Source: Chrysogorgia sp. JL179-B06 (lineage: Eukaryota; Cnidaria; Anthozoa; Scleralcyonacea; Chrysogorgiidae). Taken from it: a stretch of DNA of 64,000 bases. The notes beneath the pieces were generated by a model, which did no database searches, was not told where the DNA came from, and was given only the letters and a program-made list of their open reading frames with translations. Of the stretch, positions 18,624-26,840 are shown in pieces. Positions within the stretch are counted from its first letter, which is position 1, and every line of letters begins with the position of its first letter. The DNA is taken from NCBI GenBank assembly GCA_035772405.1, contig JAYKKM010000442.1, positions 1,349,501 through 1,413,500 on the forward strand, in the 5' to 3' direction. The position numbers and the translations under genes were made by a program.

Positions 18624-20258
18624 CTATAACACATATTTGCTCACTAAATAGCCAGACACAGCTGAAACCCCTAGGACTAGCCACAACTCTGTGTTGTCTG
18701 GTGTCACCTTTGGTGTCTCTTCCTGGTGTGTCACGTTTGGTGTCGTTAGACGATGTGTCACCTTTGGTGTCTCTTCCTGATGTGTCACGTTTGGTGTCAG
18801 ACGATGCGTCACCTTTGGTTTATCAAGTGTCTCCAGATGCTCTCCACCTTCTTGATGTACTTTCTTAACCTCCGTCGTTTTTGTGTAGTTTAACCCACTA
18901 TTCACCCCAAACTTCATACTCTGTGTAGCAGTCTTCAATAGGTTGTTATACCCAGCGATTTTGTTCTTGAGTATTACAGCGTTACTTGGCATTAACCACG
19001 TAGACGGTGACAGTGCAAGGTTTTGGACAACGTTAGTGTCTCTAATCGACTTGTTCATGTTGAGAATCCACGTTGACACGTCGTAGTTTATAACACTATC
19101 CTCCACCAACTTTCGAAACTCTTGTTGAGTCTCTAGACTGCCTGCAGAATCACCAACGACTGATACACGTGTTCTAGCTTGTGCACCAAGTGTAGAGTAA
19201 ACAAAGGCCTCTATGGACTGATTTAGATATTGTCTTCCAATGTTGGTGAAACCATTCGACACCAGAGGAACGTATCGTTTGTAGTCGTTCTTAACGTCGT
19301 TAATCGTGAAGACTCTCTCCTCACCTGTTGTACCATCAGCAAAAACCTTACCCTGGTAGTAGTGTTTTCTAGGAATCTTGTCTGTCTTACCATGCAATTC
19401 TCCAGCGTCAAACTCTCTACTTATCGATCTCATACTCTCACCACCTTCCATCCTTCTGAGAAGTCTTCTAACAGTAAAGTATAGATGGAACCTCATCACA
19501 CTCGTAATAACAGGGTGAACTTCTTGCGAGGGTGACAAGTGTTGTAACGACACTCCACAACAGAAACTTGCACAATATGTTGCAAACACAACCCTATAGT
19601 AGCTCTCGTTGTCGTCCCACTTTGACTTTGTCTTTGACGTGGTGATTTGTAGTATTGGTAGCTTTGAGAAAAAGTAGTTCTTTTGATTAACAAATACTCT
19701 AAAGTTATTCACTGGGTAGTTCAACACGTTTTCCGTTGGATAACCATCCCAAAGTCCCCAGTGGTTCTTGCGACCTTTTGGTAATGGTTGGATAGTTCCA
19801 CCAGATAACCATATTTTTGGAAACTTGTCGTGACTAGACTTGTTGTGTAACCAAATCCACACACTCTTGTCGTTTATGAAGGTATCACTAGTTATGTTTG
19901 TGCTTATGATGTCGTTGTTTCTAAAATATATATCAACACCATTAACCTCACCATCTTGTGAGACAGTTGGATCGAACTCAAACTTGCTCAAAGTGATGTG
20001 AGGGTACTTTTTCACTAGATTCAGCTTAGCCACGCGTATGGCATTAGCTATCTCTTCCCGGTTAGCTATCATTGGTTTGTTTATCGTTAGATACTTAGTG
20101 TACTCCGGGTTACTCTTAAACCTACTTGAGTCTACCGAAACGTCACCAATATTAGTTTTCGTCACGAAGAATATATGTACATGCATATTGTCGTCAACGT
20201 CAAGAAAAAACCTATTCTTGTCAGCATAAGGATACTTTCTTTTGAACGCGTCCATCAT
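18624..20258 (-). CDS. Large structural-type protein with repeat stalk and C-terminal membrane anchor (element 1)
   Basis: 544 aa. The N-terminal 180 residues are beta-rich (VNGVDIYFRNND, FPKIWLSGGTI, YPVNNFRVFV). The middle 250 are helical with conserved FHLYFTVRRLLRRM and FDAGELHGKTDKIPR. A stalk of near-identical repeats (PKVTHRLT, NVTHQEET) follows, and then a hydrophobic tail (LWLVLGVSAVSGYLV). The element 2 homolog (45493-47044) keeps both folded parts but has a different Thr/Pro-rich stalk. It starts 17 bases from the divergent penton-like gene. A tail-anchored virion surface protein is my best guess. Confidence 0.7.
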   Translation of the reverse strand: MMDAFKRKYPYADKNRFFLDVDDNMHVHIFFVTKTNIGDVSVDSSRFKSNPEYTKYLTINKPMIANREEIANAIRVAKLNLVKKYPHITLSKFEFDPTVSQDGEVNGVDIYFRNNDIISTNITSDTFINDKSVWIWLHNKSSHDKFPKIWLSGGTIQPLPKGRKNHWGLWDGYPTENVLNYPVNNFRVFVNQKNYFFSKLPILQITTSKTKSKWDDNESYYRVVFATYCASFCCGVSLQHLSPSQEVHPVITSVMRFHLYFTVRRLLRRMEGGESMRSISREFDAGELHGKTDKIPRKHYYQGKVFADGTTGEERVFTINDVKNDYKRYVPLVSNGFTNIGRQYLNQSIEAFVYSTLGAQARTRVSVVGDSAGSLETQQEFRKLVEDSVINYDVSTWILNMNKSIRDTNVVQNLALSPSTWLMPSNAVILKNKIAGYNNLLKTATQSMKFGVNSGLNYTKTTEVKKVHQEGGEHLETLDKPKVTHRLTPNVTHQEETPKVTHRLTTPNVTHQEETPKVTPDNTELWLVLGVSAVSGYLVSKYVL

Positions 20259-20275
20259 AACATACCGTACGTTAT
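20259..20275. promoter_or_regulatory. 17-bp divergent intergenic region with palindromic core
   Basis: The ATGs at 20258 (minus) and 20276 (plus) are separated only by AACATACCGTACGTTAT, which is close to a palindrome around ACCGTACG. All signals for two opposite transcripts must lie here or inside the coding sequences. The corresponding spacer in element 2 is 47727-47757. Confidence 0.55.
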
Positions 20276-20920
20276 ATGAGAGTGGTAGTATTGATTAGTG
20301 GTTCAACGAAAACTATAGACCTACAAGAGTCAATTTTAGCAATAAACTCAGACCCTTACGTGTTGGTGAATAAGGCAACCATCTTTTGGGACTACGTTAA
20401 CGTAACCACAGCTAACAACAAGATAACTTATAACAGTAGTGACCACGTTTTTAGCACTGGGTACCACACCTTTAAAATGATCGCCGACGACTTGAAAGAG
20501 TTAGGAGACGTCAAGCTAGTGGCTAACAGACATAACTCTACGTGTACGATAACAACTGATCAACAAATAGAACTGTTTGAATTTGGACAACTTTTAGGAT
20601 TTGAGGAAAACATTACAATAGCCACCACACAAACCAGTCCCAACGTTGTGAACGTTAACAGAGGACTGAGATACATACAAGTAACATCTAATATTGTGGA
20701 CAGATCTAAGAACATAGTTAACGGTAACAGGAGCGATTGTATCGCAGTACTGCCAATAACTAGCACACAGACATTAAAGGGCTCTGTACAACATTTTGGT
20801 GTTGGGTCGAAAATCCCGATAAACAAAGGAGTCATCAACCAACTAGAGTTCAAGATAACAGATCAGGACGATAACAGTGTTATCGTTGGTAAGGTGCTGT
20901 TAGATTTACGCATCATGTAG
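20276..20920 (+). CDS. Penton-like minor capsid protein candidate (element 1)
   Basis: 214 aa, intact, beta-rich throughout, as expected for a single jelly roll. Conserved blocks shared with the element 2 homolog (47758-48423) are KATIFWDYVNV, GYHTFKMIAD, FGQLLGFEE, VNRGLRYIQV.SNIVD, LPITSTQTLKGSV and PINKGVINQLEFKI. The RGLRY/NIVD and TLKGSV patterns recall Polinton and NCLDV-type penton (minor capsid) proteins. It heads the plus-strand morphogenesis operon-like run penton, integrase, membrane protein, capsid, ATPase. Confidence 0.6.
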   Translation: MRVVVLISGSTKTIDLQESILAINSDPYVLVNKATIFWDYVNVTTANNKITYNSSDHVFSTGYHTFKMIADDLKELGDVKLVANRHNSTCTITTDQQIELFEFGQLLGFEENITIATTQTSPNVVNVNRGLRYIQVTSNIVDRSKNIVNGNRSDCIAVLPITSTQTLKGSVQHFGVGSKIPINKGVINQLEFKITDQDDNSVIVGKVLLDLRIM

Positions 20921-20925
20921 TGTAT

Positions 20926-22005
20926 ATGGAGCAAGAACTAAGAGATATTTACTACAACCCATCAACTGGTTACCAATCTGCTGAGAGGCTGTACCAAAGA
21001 GCGTTGGAAGATGGACTAAGTGTTAGTAGACCAAAGATAAAGGACTGGCTAAAATCTCAAGACACGTACACCAGGTACAAACCTATTGTTAAAAAACACA
21101 AGTTTAGACAAACGTTTGTTGACTATCTGGGTGAGCAGATACAGATGGATTTGGTCGACATGGGTAAGTACAAGCACAAGTACAACGGGTACTACTGGAT
21201 ACTAACAGCCACTGAGATCCTTAGTAGGTATGCTTTCGCAATACCTATCTACAGGAAAGACACGAAAAACATGACTAAGGCTGTCACAAAGTTACTAGAG
21301 AAGGCTAAGGTTAGATTTGGTGAGTATCCAAAGTTAGCTCAGTTTGACGACGGTAAGGAATTCTATAACGTTGGTGTGAAGGATCTATTGGAGAAACACG
21401 ACGTGAAATACTTTAGCACGAACTCTGATAAAAAGGCAGCAGTCGTGGAACGGTTTAACAGAACACTCAAGACGTCTATGTGGAAGTACTTCTACAGTAA
21501 GGGAACGTATAAGTGGATAGACATTTTAGATCAGCTCGTTGAGAATTACAACAATACCAAACACAGTACTATTCTAATGAAACCTAAAGACGTTAGTAAG
21601 AAAAACGAAAATGAAGTATGGACGACATTGTTTGGACACCATTTCGGTGACTACCCACTACCAAAGTTCAAAGTAGGTGAGACTGTCAAGATATCAAAGT
21701 ACAAAAGCATATTCGCAAAGGGGTACGAGGCTAACTTCACTGAGGAGCTATTCAAAGTGTCAAAGGTTATGCGTGGTGACCCTACCGTGTACGAGATAGA
21801 GGACCATGAAGGGGAACTCATCATCGGTAAGTTTTATGAGGAAGAGCTATCAGCTGTTGATAAAAAAGACGATGTATATAAAGTTGAGAAGATAGTGAAG
21901 AGAAAGAAGGTAGGAGGTAAAAAGATGGTTTTAGTAAAGTGGCTTGGCTATGATAGTAAACACAACTCATGGATACCAGAGATTGATATTCAAAACATTG
22001 AGTAG
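20926..22005 (+). CDS. INT: Retroviral-type integrase with chromodomain (element 1)
   Basis: 359 aa, intact. It joins element DNA to the host genome with a 6-bp stagger. The rve core has D75 (QIQMDLVDMG), D141 (AQFDDGKEF) and E175 (AAVVERFNRT), the D,D-35-E pattern. A basic SH3-like linker (FKVGETVKISKY) is followed by a chromodomain (VEKIVKRKKVGGKK...VLVKWLGY...SWIP) at about residues 315-355, diagnostic of Maverick/Polinton integrases. ATG 20926 is preferred; it begins just after the penton stop. The element 2 copy is disrupted by a LINE. Confidence 0.93.
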   Translation: MEQELRDIYYNPSTGYQSAERLYQRALEDGLSVSRPKIKDWLKSQDTYTRYKPIVKKHKFRQTFVDYLGEQIQMDLVDMGKYKHKYNGYYWILTATEILSRYAFAIPIYRKDTKNMTKAVTKLLEKAKVRFGEYPKLAQFDDGKEFYNVGVKDLLEKHDVKYFSTNSDKKAAVVERFNRTLKTSMWKYFYSKGTYKWIDILDQLVENYNNTKHSTILMKPKDVSKKNENEVWTTLFGHHFGDYPLPKFKVGETVKISKYKSIFAKGYEANFTEELFKVSKVMRGDPTVYEIEDHEGELIIGKFYEEELSAVDKKDDVYKVEKIVKRKKVGGKKMVLVKWLGYDSKHNSWIPEIDIQNIE

Positions 22006-22011
22006 TATATA

Positions 22012-22833
22012 ATGGCTGAAGGAGGGTTAGATGATATCGAAATGCAAGATCGTAACGATTTTGAGAAGTATACGAACGAACAGTTAGAAAGCGAACTCAA
22101 CCGACTCAATGATATAGTCGAGGAATACGGGACAACACAAGAACTTAGTGGCATTCATAGCAGAATCACCAGGGTGGAACGAGAGACTGAGACTAGAGTC
22201 ATAAAACGCAGAGTACAAGACAGAATCAGACATGCGGATACATCATTCACACACGATGATGATGGAACGGTGTTAATAACTAGTGAAGGAACCACCACTA
22301 ATGCCCCAGCAGTAGTGTTTGCTGAACCGGTGACATATGATGACGTCCACGACGAGAGTTTTGATTTAGCTTTCGAAGATGCTATCGAAATCGAAAGAAG
22401 ACTGGGTGAACTAAACGAACTCAACAAAAAGTTGGTAAGAAATGGTATAAAAAGAACCGATCTAATAAATATAAAAATACGTAAATTGTATAACAAAAGA
22501 CTCAGTAATGATGATATGTCAAGGAATATAGTTAATAGGTCATACGTGACAACCTCAGGTTCTATTCTTTTCAAACCGATAAACAAAGATGGTGAATATT
22601 TGAAACCTAAAATAATACCAAAACCTGGAAAAAATGGTTTGATCTACAGTAAAGACATTAGAAGTAAAAGTGCGATTGAACAGTTTAAGCAGTTAGTTGA
22701 ACAAATCCCCAGCACCTCAACTAACGTTACAGAAAACACCACAACTAACGTTAGAACAGAAGACACCACAACTGACGTTACAGAAAATGAAGACACCGCA
22801 GTTTCAAGTGACTTCCCAGTAATTGAAACATAA
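22012..22833 (+). CDS. N-terminal half of a split structural-type protein (element 1)
   Basis: 273 aa from MAEGGLDDIEMQDR: acidic, helical, then a basic patch (KPKIIPKPGKNG) and a Thr-rich repeat tail (NTTTNVRTEDTTTDVT). In element 2 the homologous sequence is a single 425-aa frame that continues straight into the equivalent of the next gene. Here an in-frame TAA at 22831-22833 separates the two and the downstream frame resumes in the same phase. Either this is a nonsense mutation or element 1 makes two chains. Confidence 0.65.
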   Translation: MAEGGLDDIEMQDRNDFEKYTNEQLESELNRLNDIVEEYGTTQELSGIHSRITRVERETETRVIKRRVQDRIRHADTSFTHDDDGTVLITSEGTTTNAPAVVFAEPVTYDDVHDESFDLAFEDAIEIERRLGELNELNKKLVRNGIKRTDLINIKIRKLYNKRLSNDDMSRNIVNRSYVTTSGSILFKPINKDGEYLKPKIIPKPGKNGLIYSKDIRSKSAIEQFKQLVEQIPSTSTNVTENTTTNVRTEDTTTDVTENEDTAVSSDFPVIET

Positions 22834-23454
22834 GTGGAATACAATAATGTATTTGGGTTGACAGAAGAAGAAAATCGTGAGTTAGGAGGTATCCTAAGCC
22901 CAAGTGATACAATCGATCCAGACACTAGACCACAATATCTAAGAATACAAGTCGACTATTTTCAGAACGTTATTAACGAGACTGCAGACGCTATGAGTAG
23001 AGAGGAACACGGTTCCAGAAAGAGGATTGAGTTGTACGAACGATTGACAGGTCTCAATATAGCTAAGGACCTAACCTTAAAACAAATGGAACGTGAGAAT
23101 GTTAGGGAGATACAAGAAGAGGACATCACTCGGTTACAAAAAATAAAGGAGTGGTTTAAAGAAAATTGGTTAGGTGCTTCAGCTTTGGGAATAACCATAG
23201 CCTCTTTTATCACCACAATCATAATATCTGCTAGAAGTGTTGTCTTCAAAGGTGGTCAAGCACTCGGAAAATTAGGAAAAGCTATAGCTAATCTAGCCAC
23301 AAAGGCTGGTCCTCTACTGGCTGGACTGCTAAACATGGTAGCGACTGTGCTAAAGTGGGGAGCTACAAGTGTATCTTGGTTAGCGTCTAATTTGTGGATC
23401 CTAGCGATAGCACTAGCTTGGTTCGTCTACGATCAGTACAAACAGAGGAAATAA
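22834..23454 (+). CDS. C-terminal half of the split protein, with membrane segments (element 1)
   Basis: About 206 aa in the same phase as the previous gene, without a good ATG at its head. It shares with element 2 the motif GLTEEENRELGGILSPSDTI and a helical region (EEDITRLQKIKEWFKENWLG). Three hydrophobic or amphipathic segments follow (ALGITIASFITTIIISA; LLAGLLNMVATVLKWGA; WILAIALAWFVYDQY). A capsid-associated membrane or membrane-active protein is plausible. An ATG-initiated product would have to start inside this region, which supports the view that the upstream stop is a lesion. Confidence 0.65.
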   Translation: MEYNNVFGLTEEENRELGGILSPSDTIDPDTRPQYLRIQVDYFQNVINETADAMSREEHGSRKRIELYERLTGLNIAKDLTLKQMERENVREIQEEDITRLQKIKEWFKENWLGASALGITIASFITTIIISARSVVFKGGQALGKLGKAIANLATKAGPLLAGLLNMVATVLKWGATSVSWLASNLWILAIALAWFVYDQYKQRK

Positions 23455-23474
23455 AACATGTGTTATAATATAGT

Positions 23475-23630
23475 ATGAACACTAATGAGAGAGAGCTACT
23501 TCCTGGATATAGACGTCGTGGAATATCTTCTATCAAAGGCACAAGAACCCGTCACGTTGTAAACGCTAAACCCCAACAAAGCCAATCCAGGGGGAAGAGT
23601 TATACATCGACATCCGAAAACAAAGGGTAA
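23475..23630 (+). CDS. 51-aa basic ORF preceding the capsid gene
   Basis: A short frame starts MNTNERELLPGYRRRG, is rich in Arg, Ser and Lys, and stops at 23630, just before the capsid-type frame. TATAGTATG precedes the ATG. It may be an independent basic (core-like) peptide or the displaced N-terminus of the next gene; there is no counterpart in element 2, where the equivalent DNA is deleted. Confidence 0.35.
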   Translation: MNTNERELLPGYRRRGISSIKGTRTRHVVNAKPQQSQSRGKSYTSTSENKG

Positions 23631-23637
23631 CACTTGT

Positions 23638-24708
23638 TTGTTACCCTCTAGTCTCCATCTTCTGTTCGACTTCAAGAGTTCGAACGCGAAATCATGGTTT
23701 CTAAACAACCTCTCGAGACTAATACTCGAGAGACTGGTGGTAAAACTAGCAGGTGAGACTGTGTACTACAATAGTGGTGAAAGCGTCATCGGTACGTACA
23801 AAGACCTCTGGAAATCTAACAGTGAGCGAGACCAGATGGTCGAATATGGTATAGCAAACGAGAACCTTCGAAAGTTAATCTCAAAGGACGACAGTGGCGC
23901 GGCTAGTGGAGACACACAAAAAGTTAGTGATGGTCTGATGTTCTCTATCCATGACACTAAACAAAAGATTCAAATCGACAAGATTCTAGAAGATCACGGT
24001 ATATACGCACCATACAACATGAACAACAATTTCAGGTACATAATCACACTCCCCAAAGCATCTGATATTATGGTGGCTCAATCTGGATCTGCCGTGACTG
24101 GCTATACGTTGGAGAACCTCGAGTTAGAGTACGAAACTATCGAGAACCAAGAGATTGCTGACGAAGTATCGTCTCTATACGCATCAGGTAGATCTCTATC
24201 GTATGAACACGTCACACTAATGAAGACTGTGGAGTGGGACAAAGGAATCACACTCGTAAACGAGAATATTAACCTGCCGAGAAAATCTATGAAAGCTGTC
24301 GTTCTACTCTTCACAAACAAAACAAGAACTGATAGTGAGTTATTCGTCTACCCAAACATAGAGTCAGTCAAACTCACCATAGAAGGCGTGCCAAATATGG
24401 TATACAGTCAAGGAATACCTAAATCAAGACTATGGGGAGAAGCAAAAAGGTTGTTCGGACAACTAAACTATGACCATATGACTGTCCAAAAGTTTTACAA
24501 AGACGGTTTCGCTTTGGTTATTGACCTTAGGTCTATCGAAGACAACGATAAGGTTGCAACTGGAAAGAAGATCGTGAACACCCAGTCAGGAATACTGATG
24601 GAAATCACTAAAGAAGCCACAGCAGCGAACGTCATGTGTAGAATATTCGTGCTATCCGACGGTCTTGTAAACCTCATCAACAATGATCTACAATCAATAC
24701 AGTACTAA
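23638..24708 (+). CDS. Putative major capsid protein, jelly-roll type (element 1)
   Basis: Up to 356 aa; the first 65 have no ATG and are poorly supported, and the part shared with element 2 begins at EYGIANENLRKLIS (about 23848). Conserved blocks are DDSGAASGD, LENLELEYETI, NENINLPRKSMKAVV, TDSELFVYPNI, LTIEGVPN.VYSQGI, FALVIDLRSIED and TQSGILMEITK. The LELEYE and G.PN..YSQG patterns and beta-rich composition resemble double jelly-roll capsid proteins of Polintons and relatives, and the position between integrase and ATPase fits. The intact length is short for that family (usually over 450 aa), so part may be missing. Confidence 0.5.
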   Translation: MLPSSLHLLFDFKSSNAKSWFLNNLSRLILERLVVKLAGETVYYNSGESVIGTYKDLWKSNSERDQMVEYGIANENLRKLISKDDSGAASGDTQKVSDGLMFSIHDTKQKIQIDKILEDHGIYAPYNMNNNFRYIITLPKASDIMVAQSGSAVTGYTLENLELEYETIENQEIADEVSSLYASGRSLSYEHVTLMKTVEWDKGITLVNENINLPRKSMKAVVLLFTNKTRTDSELFVYPNIESVKLTIEGVPNMVYSQGIPKSRLWGEAKRLFGQLNYDHMTVQKFYKDGFALVIDLRSIEDNDKVATGKKIVNTQSGILMEITKEATAANVMCRIFVLSDGLVNLINNDLQSIQY

Positions 24709-24724
24709 ACATATAGTATTCTAT

Positions 24725-25363
24725 ATGAAAACACCTTTCAACATGCTAATTGTTGGTATGACAGCTTGTGGTAAGACGTACTACCTCTTGGATATGATAG
24801 AGAAAGAGCACATGAACCACTTTGAGTATATCATTCTTATATGTCCAACATTTGAATGGAATAAAACGTACACAGAGTGGAAATACTTGAGAGACCCAAA
24901 CTTCATAGCTATTCAGTGTGAGCAGGACAAGGTCGACGTAATTCTTAAATACGTGACTGATATTTATAAAGGCACCAATTCATTAATAATATTAGACGAT
25001 TGTGCTAGTGGGCAGGACGTTAAAAACAGAACAAGCGAACTAGTTAAACTAGCCTTTAGCGCTAGACACTACAACCTATCCACAATAGTCATAACACAAC
25101 AACTAACCTCAATTAGTAAACCATATCGCGAAAACATCTCAAAGTTAGTAACATTCTACAACCCTAACAGAAACGATATGAAAATTATCGTAGACGATTA
25201 TCTCAACGGAGTTGATAAAGTGGAAATTCATAAAATAATAAGACAGTTGAAAGACAACGAGTACGCAAGACTGGAGATATTTCTAAGACACCCGTACTCG
25301 TACGAAATAGTTATTCCGCAAAAACAAAACACGTCGTATAGTATAGGACATGCCAAAACGTAA
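24725..25363 (+). CDS. ATPase: A32/FtsK-like DNA-packaging ATPase (element 1)
   Basis: 212 aa, intact. ATG 24725 is chosen because Walker A (VGMTACGKTYY) begins ten residues later, as in the family. Walker B is LIILDDC (residues about 96-102), followed by a conserved sensor-like TQQLTS and ARHYNLSTIVI. It powers packaging of DNA into capsids in Polintons, adenovirus-like and giant viruses. It overlaps the next gene by 14 bases and follows a TATAGTATTCTATATG leader. Confidence 0.88.
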   Translation: MKTPFNMLIVGMTACGKTYYLLDMIEKEHMNHFEYIILICPTFEWNKTYTEWKYLRDPNFIAIQCEQDKVDVILKYVTDIYKGTNSLIILDDCASGQDVKNRTSELVKLAFSARHYNLSTIVITQQLTSISKPYRENISKLVTFYNPNRNDMKIIVDDYLNGVDKVEIHKIIRQLKDNEYARLEIFLRHPYSYEIVIPQKQNTSYSIGHAKT

Positions 25364-25898
25364 GACAAAAAATACTGATACAATTGATGAACTAATTGAA
25401 GACATACGAGAAGCAGAACAGGAAGTGATTGATGAACCACAAATCGACACGTCACAAGTTGACGACACTCCTCAAACTGATGTAGACAAGAAACGAGACG
25501 AACTAAGAAGACTCTCAGAGGATGGTGAGATAGACAAATCCATCGCTTATCTCAAAAAGGCCTCAGATAAAGTTATCAACAAGATCTACGAAGAATGGGA
25601 GGTAAAAAGAATGGAGAAAGCTAACGTGTTTCTCTGTGACCTTTTAATAAGCAAGTTCGCCCACGCGTTAGGAGGATTCAACGCTATTGAATCACCTGAA
25701 AAGCTCGAAAAAGAGTTGATTACTGACCAGCTACTTAAAAGAGACGTAGAGAAGTTTATATCGTACGTATCCCCCTACCTCCCTTGTTTAGGGTTGTTAT
25801 CGGGTGGACTAACAACTAGTAAACACGTATTCAGTCATATGTCTAGAGGGGAAATCCCCGAGGGGGAACCCCCGAATGAAGGAGACAGTGCTATCTAA
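25350..25898 (+). CDS. Conserved acidic protein downstream of the ATPase (element 1)
   Basis: 182 aa. The N-terminal 50 residues are acidic and disordered; then come conserved DVDKKRDELRRLSEDGEID, KKASDKVINKI, and a hydrophobic patch YVSPYLPCLGLLSGGLTTS. The element 2 homolog (54499-54966) is intact and matches in all these blocks. The tail contains a GGGGAAATCCCC-type palindromic stretch in DNA, encoding a Gly/Glu/Pro end unlike the homolog. Function unknown; the location suggests packaging or assembly. Confidence 0.7.
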   Translation: MPKRKTKNTDTIDELIEDIREAEQEVIDEPQIDTSQVDDTPQTDVDKKRDELRRLSEDGEIDKSIAYLKKASDKVINKIYEEWEVKRMEKANVFLCDLLISKFAHALGGFNAIESPEKLEKELITDQLLKRDVEKFISYVSPYLPCLGLLSGGLTTSKHVFSHMSRGEIPEGEPPNEGDSAI

Positions 25899-25993
25899 TT
25901 ACAATATTAGCGGAAGCGAGTCGAAGACGATGTATCACACTACTATGTTCTTTTAGGGGATTCCCCACTATTGCTCGTCAAGACGGAATGTGT

Positions 25994-26070
25994 GACAAAC
26001 GACACAGCTGTGTCACTTTTTCCGGATATATTGTCTTAGATTGCGTAACAAACGACATAGCTGTGTCACT
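25994..26070. repeat. Duplicated palindromic site GACAYAGCTGTGTC
   Basis: GACACAGCTGTGTC at 26001-26014 is a perfect 14-bp palindrome. A second copy, GACATAGCTGTGTC at 26054-26067, lies 53 bp downstream. Both are preceded by ACAAAC and followed by ACT. The paired sites lie in the non-coding end region about 0.8 kb from the terminus and may bind a dimeric protein. Confidence 0.7.
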
Positions 26071-26106
26071 CGCATGAATAAGTGTAATGGACTGGGAAAA
26101 GAAGTC

Positions 26107-26178
26107 CAACGTATGATTCGAACGCCCTTAGTGAGTGTGCCGCAGCACAACGCTTAACCCCGCGAGCCACCACGCCCA
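26107..26178 (-). other. tRNA-like sequence in element 1
   Basis: The minus strand reads GGGCGTGGTGGCTCGCGGGG, then TTAAGCG, a GTGC/GCAC-type anticodon stem and GTTCGAATC. This matches box A and box B and the general order of a class II tRNA. The T-stem and acceptor 3' strand do not pair, so it is probably a tRNA pseudogene or tRNA-like element. Element 2 has no obvious equivalent. Confidence 0.4.
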
Positions 26179-26287
26179 TAGTAAGTTATACACTCATTTT
26201 ATAGTATTAAGTGAATCAAATTTTGGTTGACGAACGTAGGTCCCACACGGCTAAACCACACACTATTCCAAATCGTGTAGATTCCTA

Positions 26288-26605
26288 ATGCATCTGAATT
26301 TTGGAAAACCGTCCTTGTATCGCCGTGTTCTACACTACTCTCCAGGGCTCCAGCGCTCATACATGGTAATGATCGCTGAAGCCATGGAGAGTAGCGTAGA
26401 ACGTGGGAAATCAGTGGAGGAAAAGATAATGAGACTCAATAAAGAGTTGTTATTCATCTACCAGATTAGAGAGCTCAAACGACAACTTTTCGCTAAGAGT
26501 AGCTTAGAACGTAAGGAACTAGACGAGAGGTTTAAACATACTGTATTTGGGAAAAGGATGACCAGTCGCAAAAGAGAGTTGCGGCATCTACGTACTAATA
26601 TTTGA
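26288..26605 (+). CDS. Unknown basic helical protein, 105 aa (element 1)
   Basis: MHLNFGKPSL to HLRTNI. It is helix-rich and highly charged, with coiled-coil potential (EEKIMRLNKELLFIYQIRELKRQL) and a basic C-terminus (GKRMTSRKRELRHL). Possible alternative starts are Met 26 or Met 28 (MVMIAEAM). No homolog in element 2 and no family recognised. It is the last gene before the right terminal repeat. Confidence 0.45.
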   Translation: MHLNFGKPSLYRRVLHYSPGLQRSYMVMIAEAMESSVERGKSVEEKIMRLNKELLFIYQIRELKRQLFAKSSLERKELDERFKHTVFGKRMTSRKRELRHLRTNI

Positions 26606-26738
26606 AAAACTATTTCGGGAAACGTGTGTGATGGTTTTTGAGTCTAATTTATTTTGTTTCACTTAACTAATTTTATTTTGTCTTGTTTAGAGAATTTTCA
26701 TTTTATTTTATTTAACGAAATTTATTTCGTATCGTTTT
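26606..26738. other. Gene-free A/T-rich end region of element 1
   Basis: T-rich runs of ATTTTATTTT type and no open frame. It separates the last gene from the terminal hairpin. Confidence 0.6.
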
Positions 26739-26834
26739 AGTAGTCTCGAAAGTGGGGATAACAGCGAATTTTTCAATTTTAGTTGCGAAGCACGAAAAAT
26801 TGAAAACTGCGCTGGTAGCCCCACTTTCTATACT
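26739..26834. repeat. Right terminal inverted repeat of Polinton element 1, foldback
   Basis: AGTCTCGAAAGTGGGGATAA at the inner side and the reverse complement of AGTATAGAAAGTGGGGC at the outer side pair with each other over about 30 bases (GTGGGG.TA.CAGCG and AATTTTTCAATTTT against AAAATTGAAAA). The outer end AGTATAGAAAGTGGGGC resembles the element 2 end AGTACTACAAAACGGGGGC, which fixes the terminus at 26834. The next six bases ATTATT would be the target duplication. Confidence 0.82.
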
Positions 26835-26840
26835 ATTATT

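Noticed and set aside
22155..22586. 143-aa antisense frame
   Set aside because: Shadow of the real plus-strand gene; Ser/Leu-rich and not conserved.
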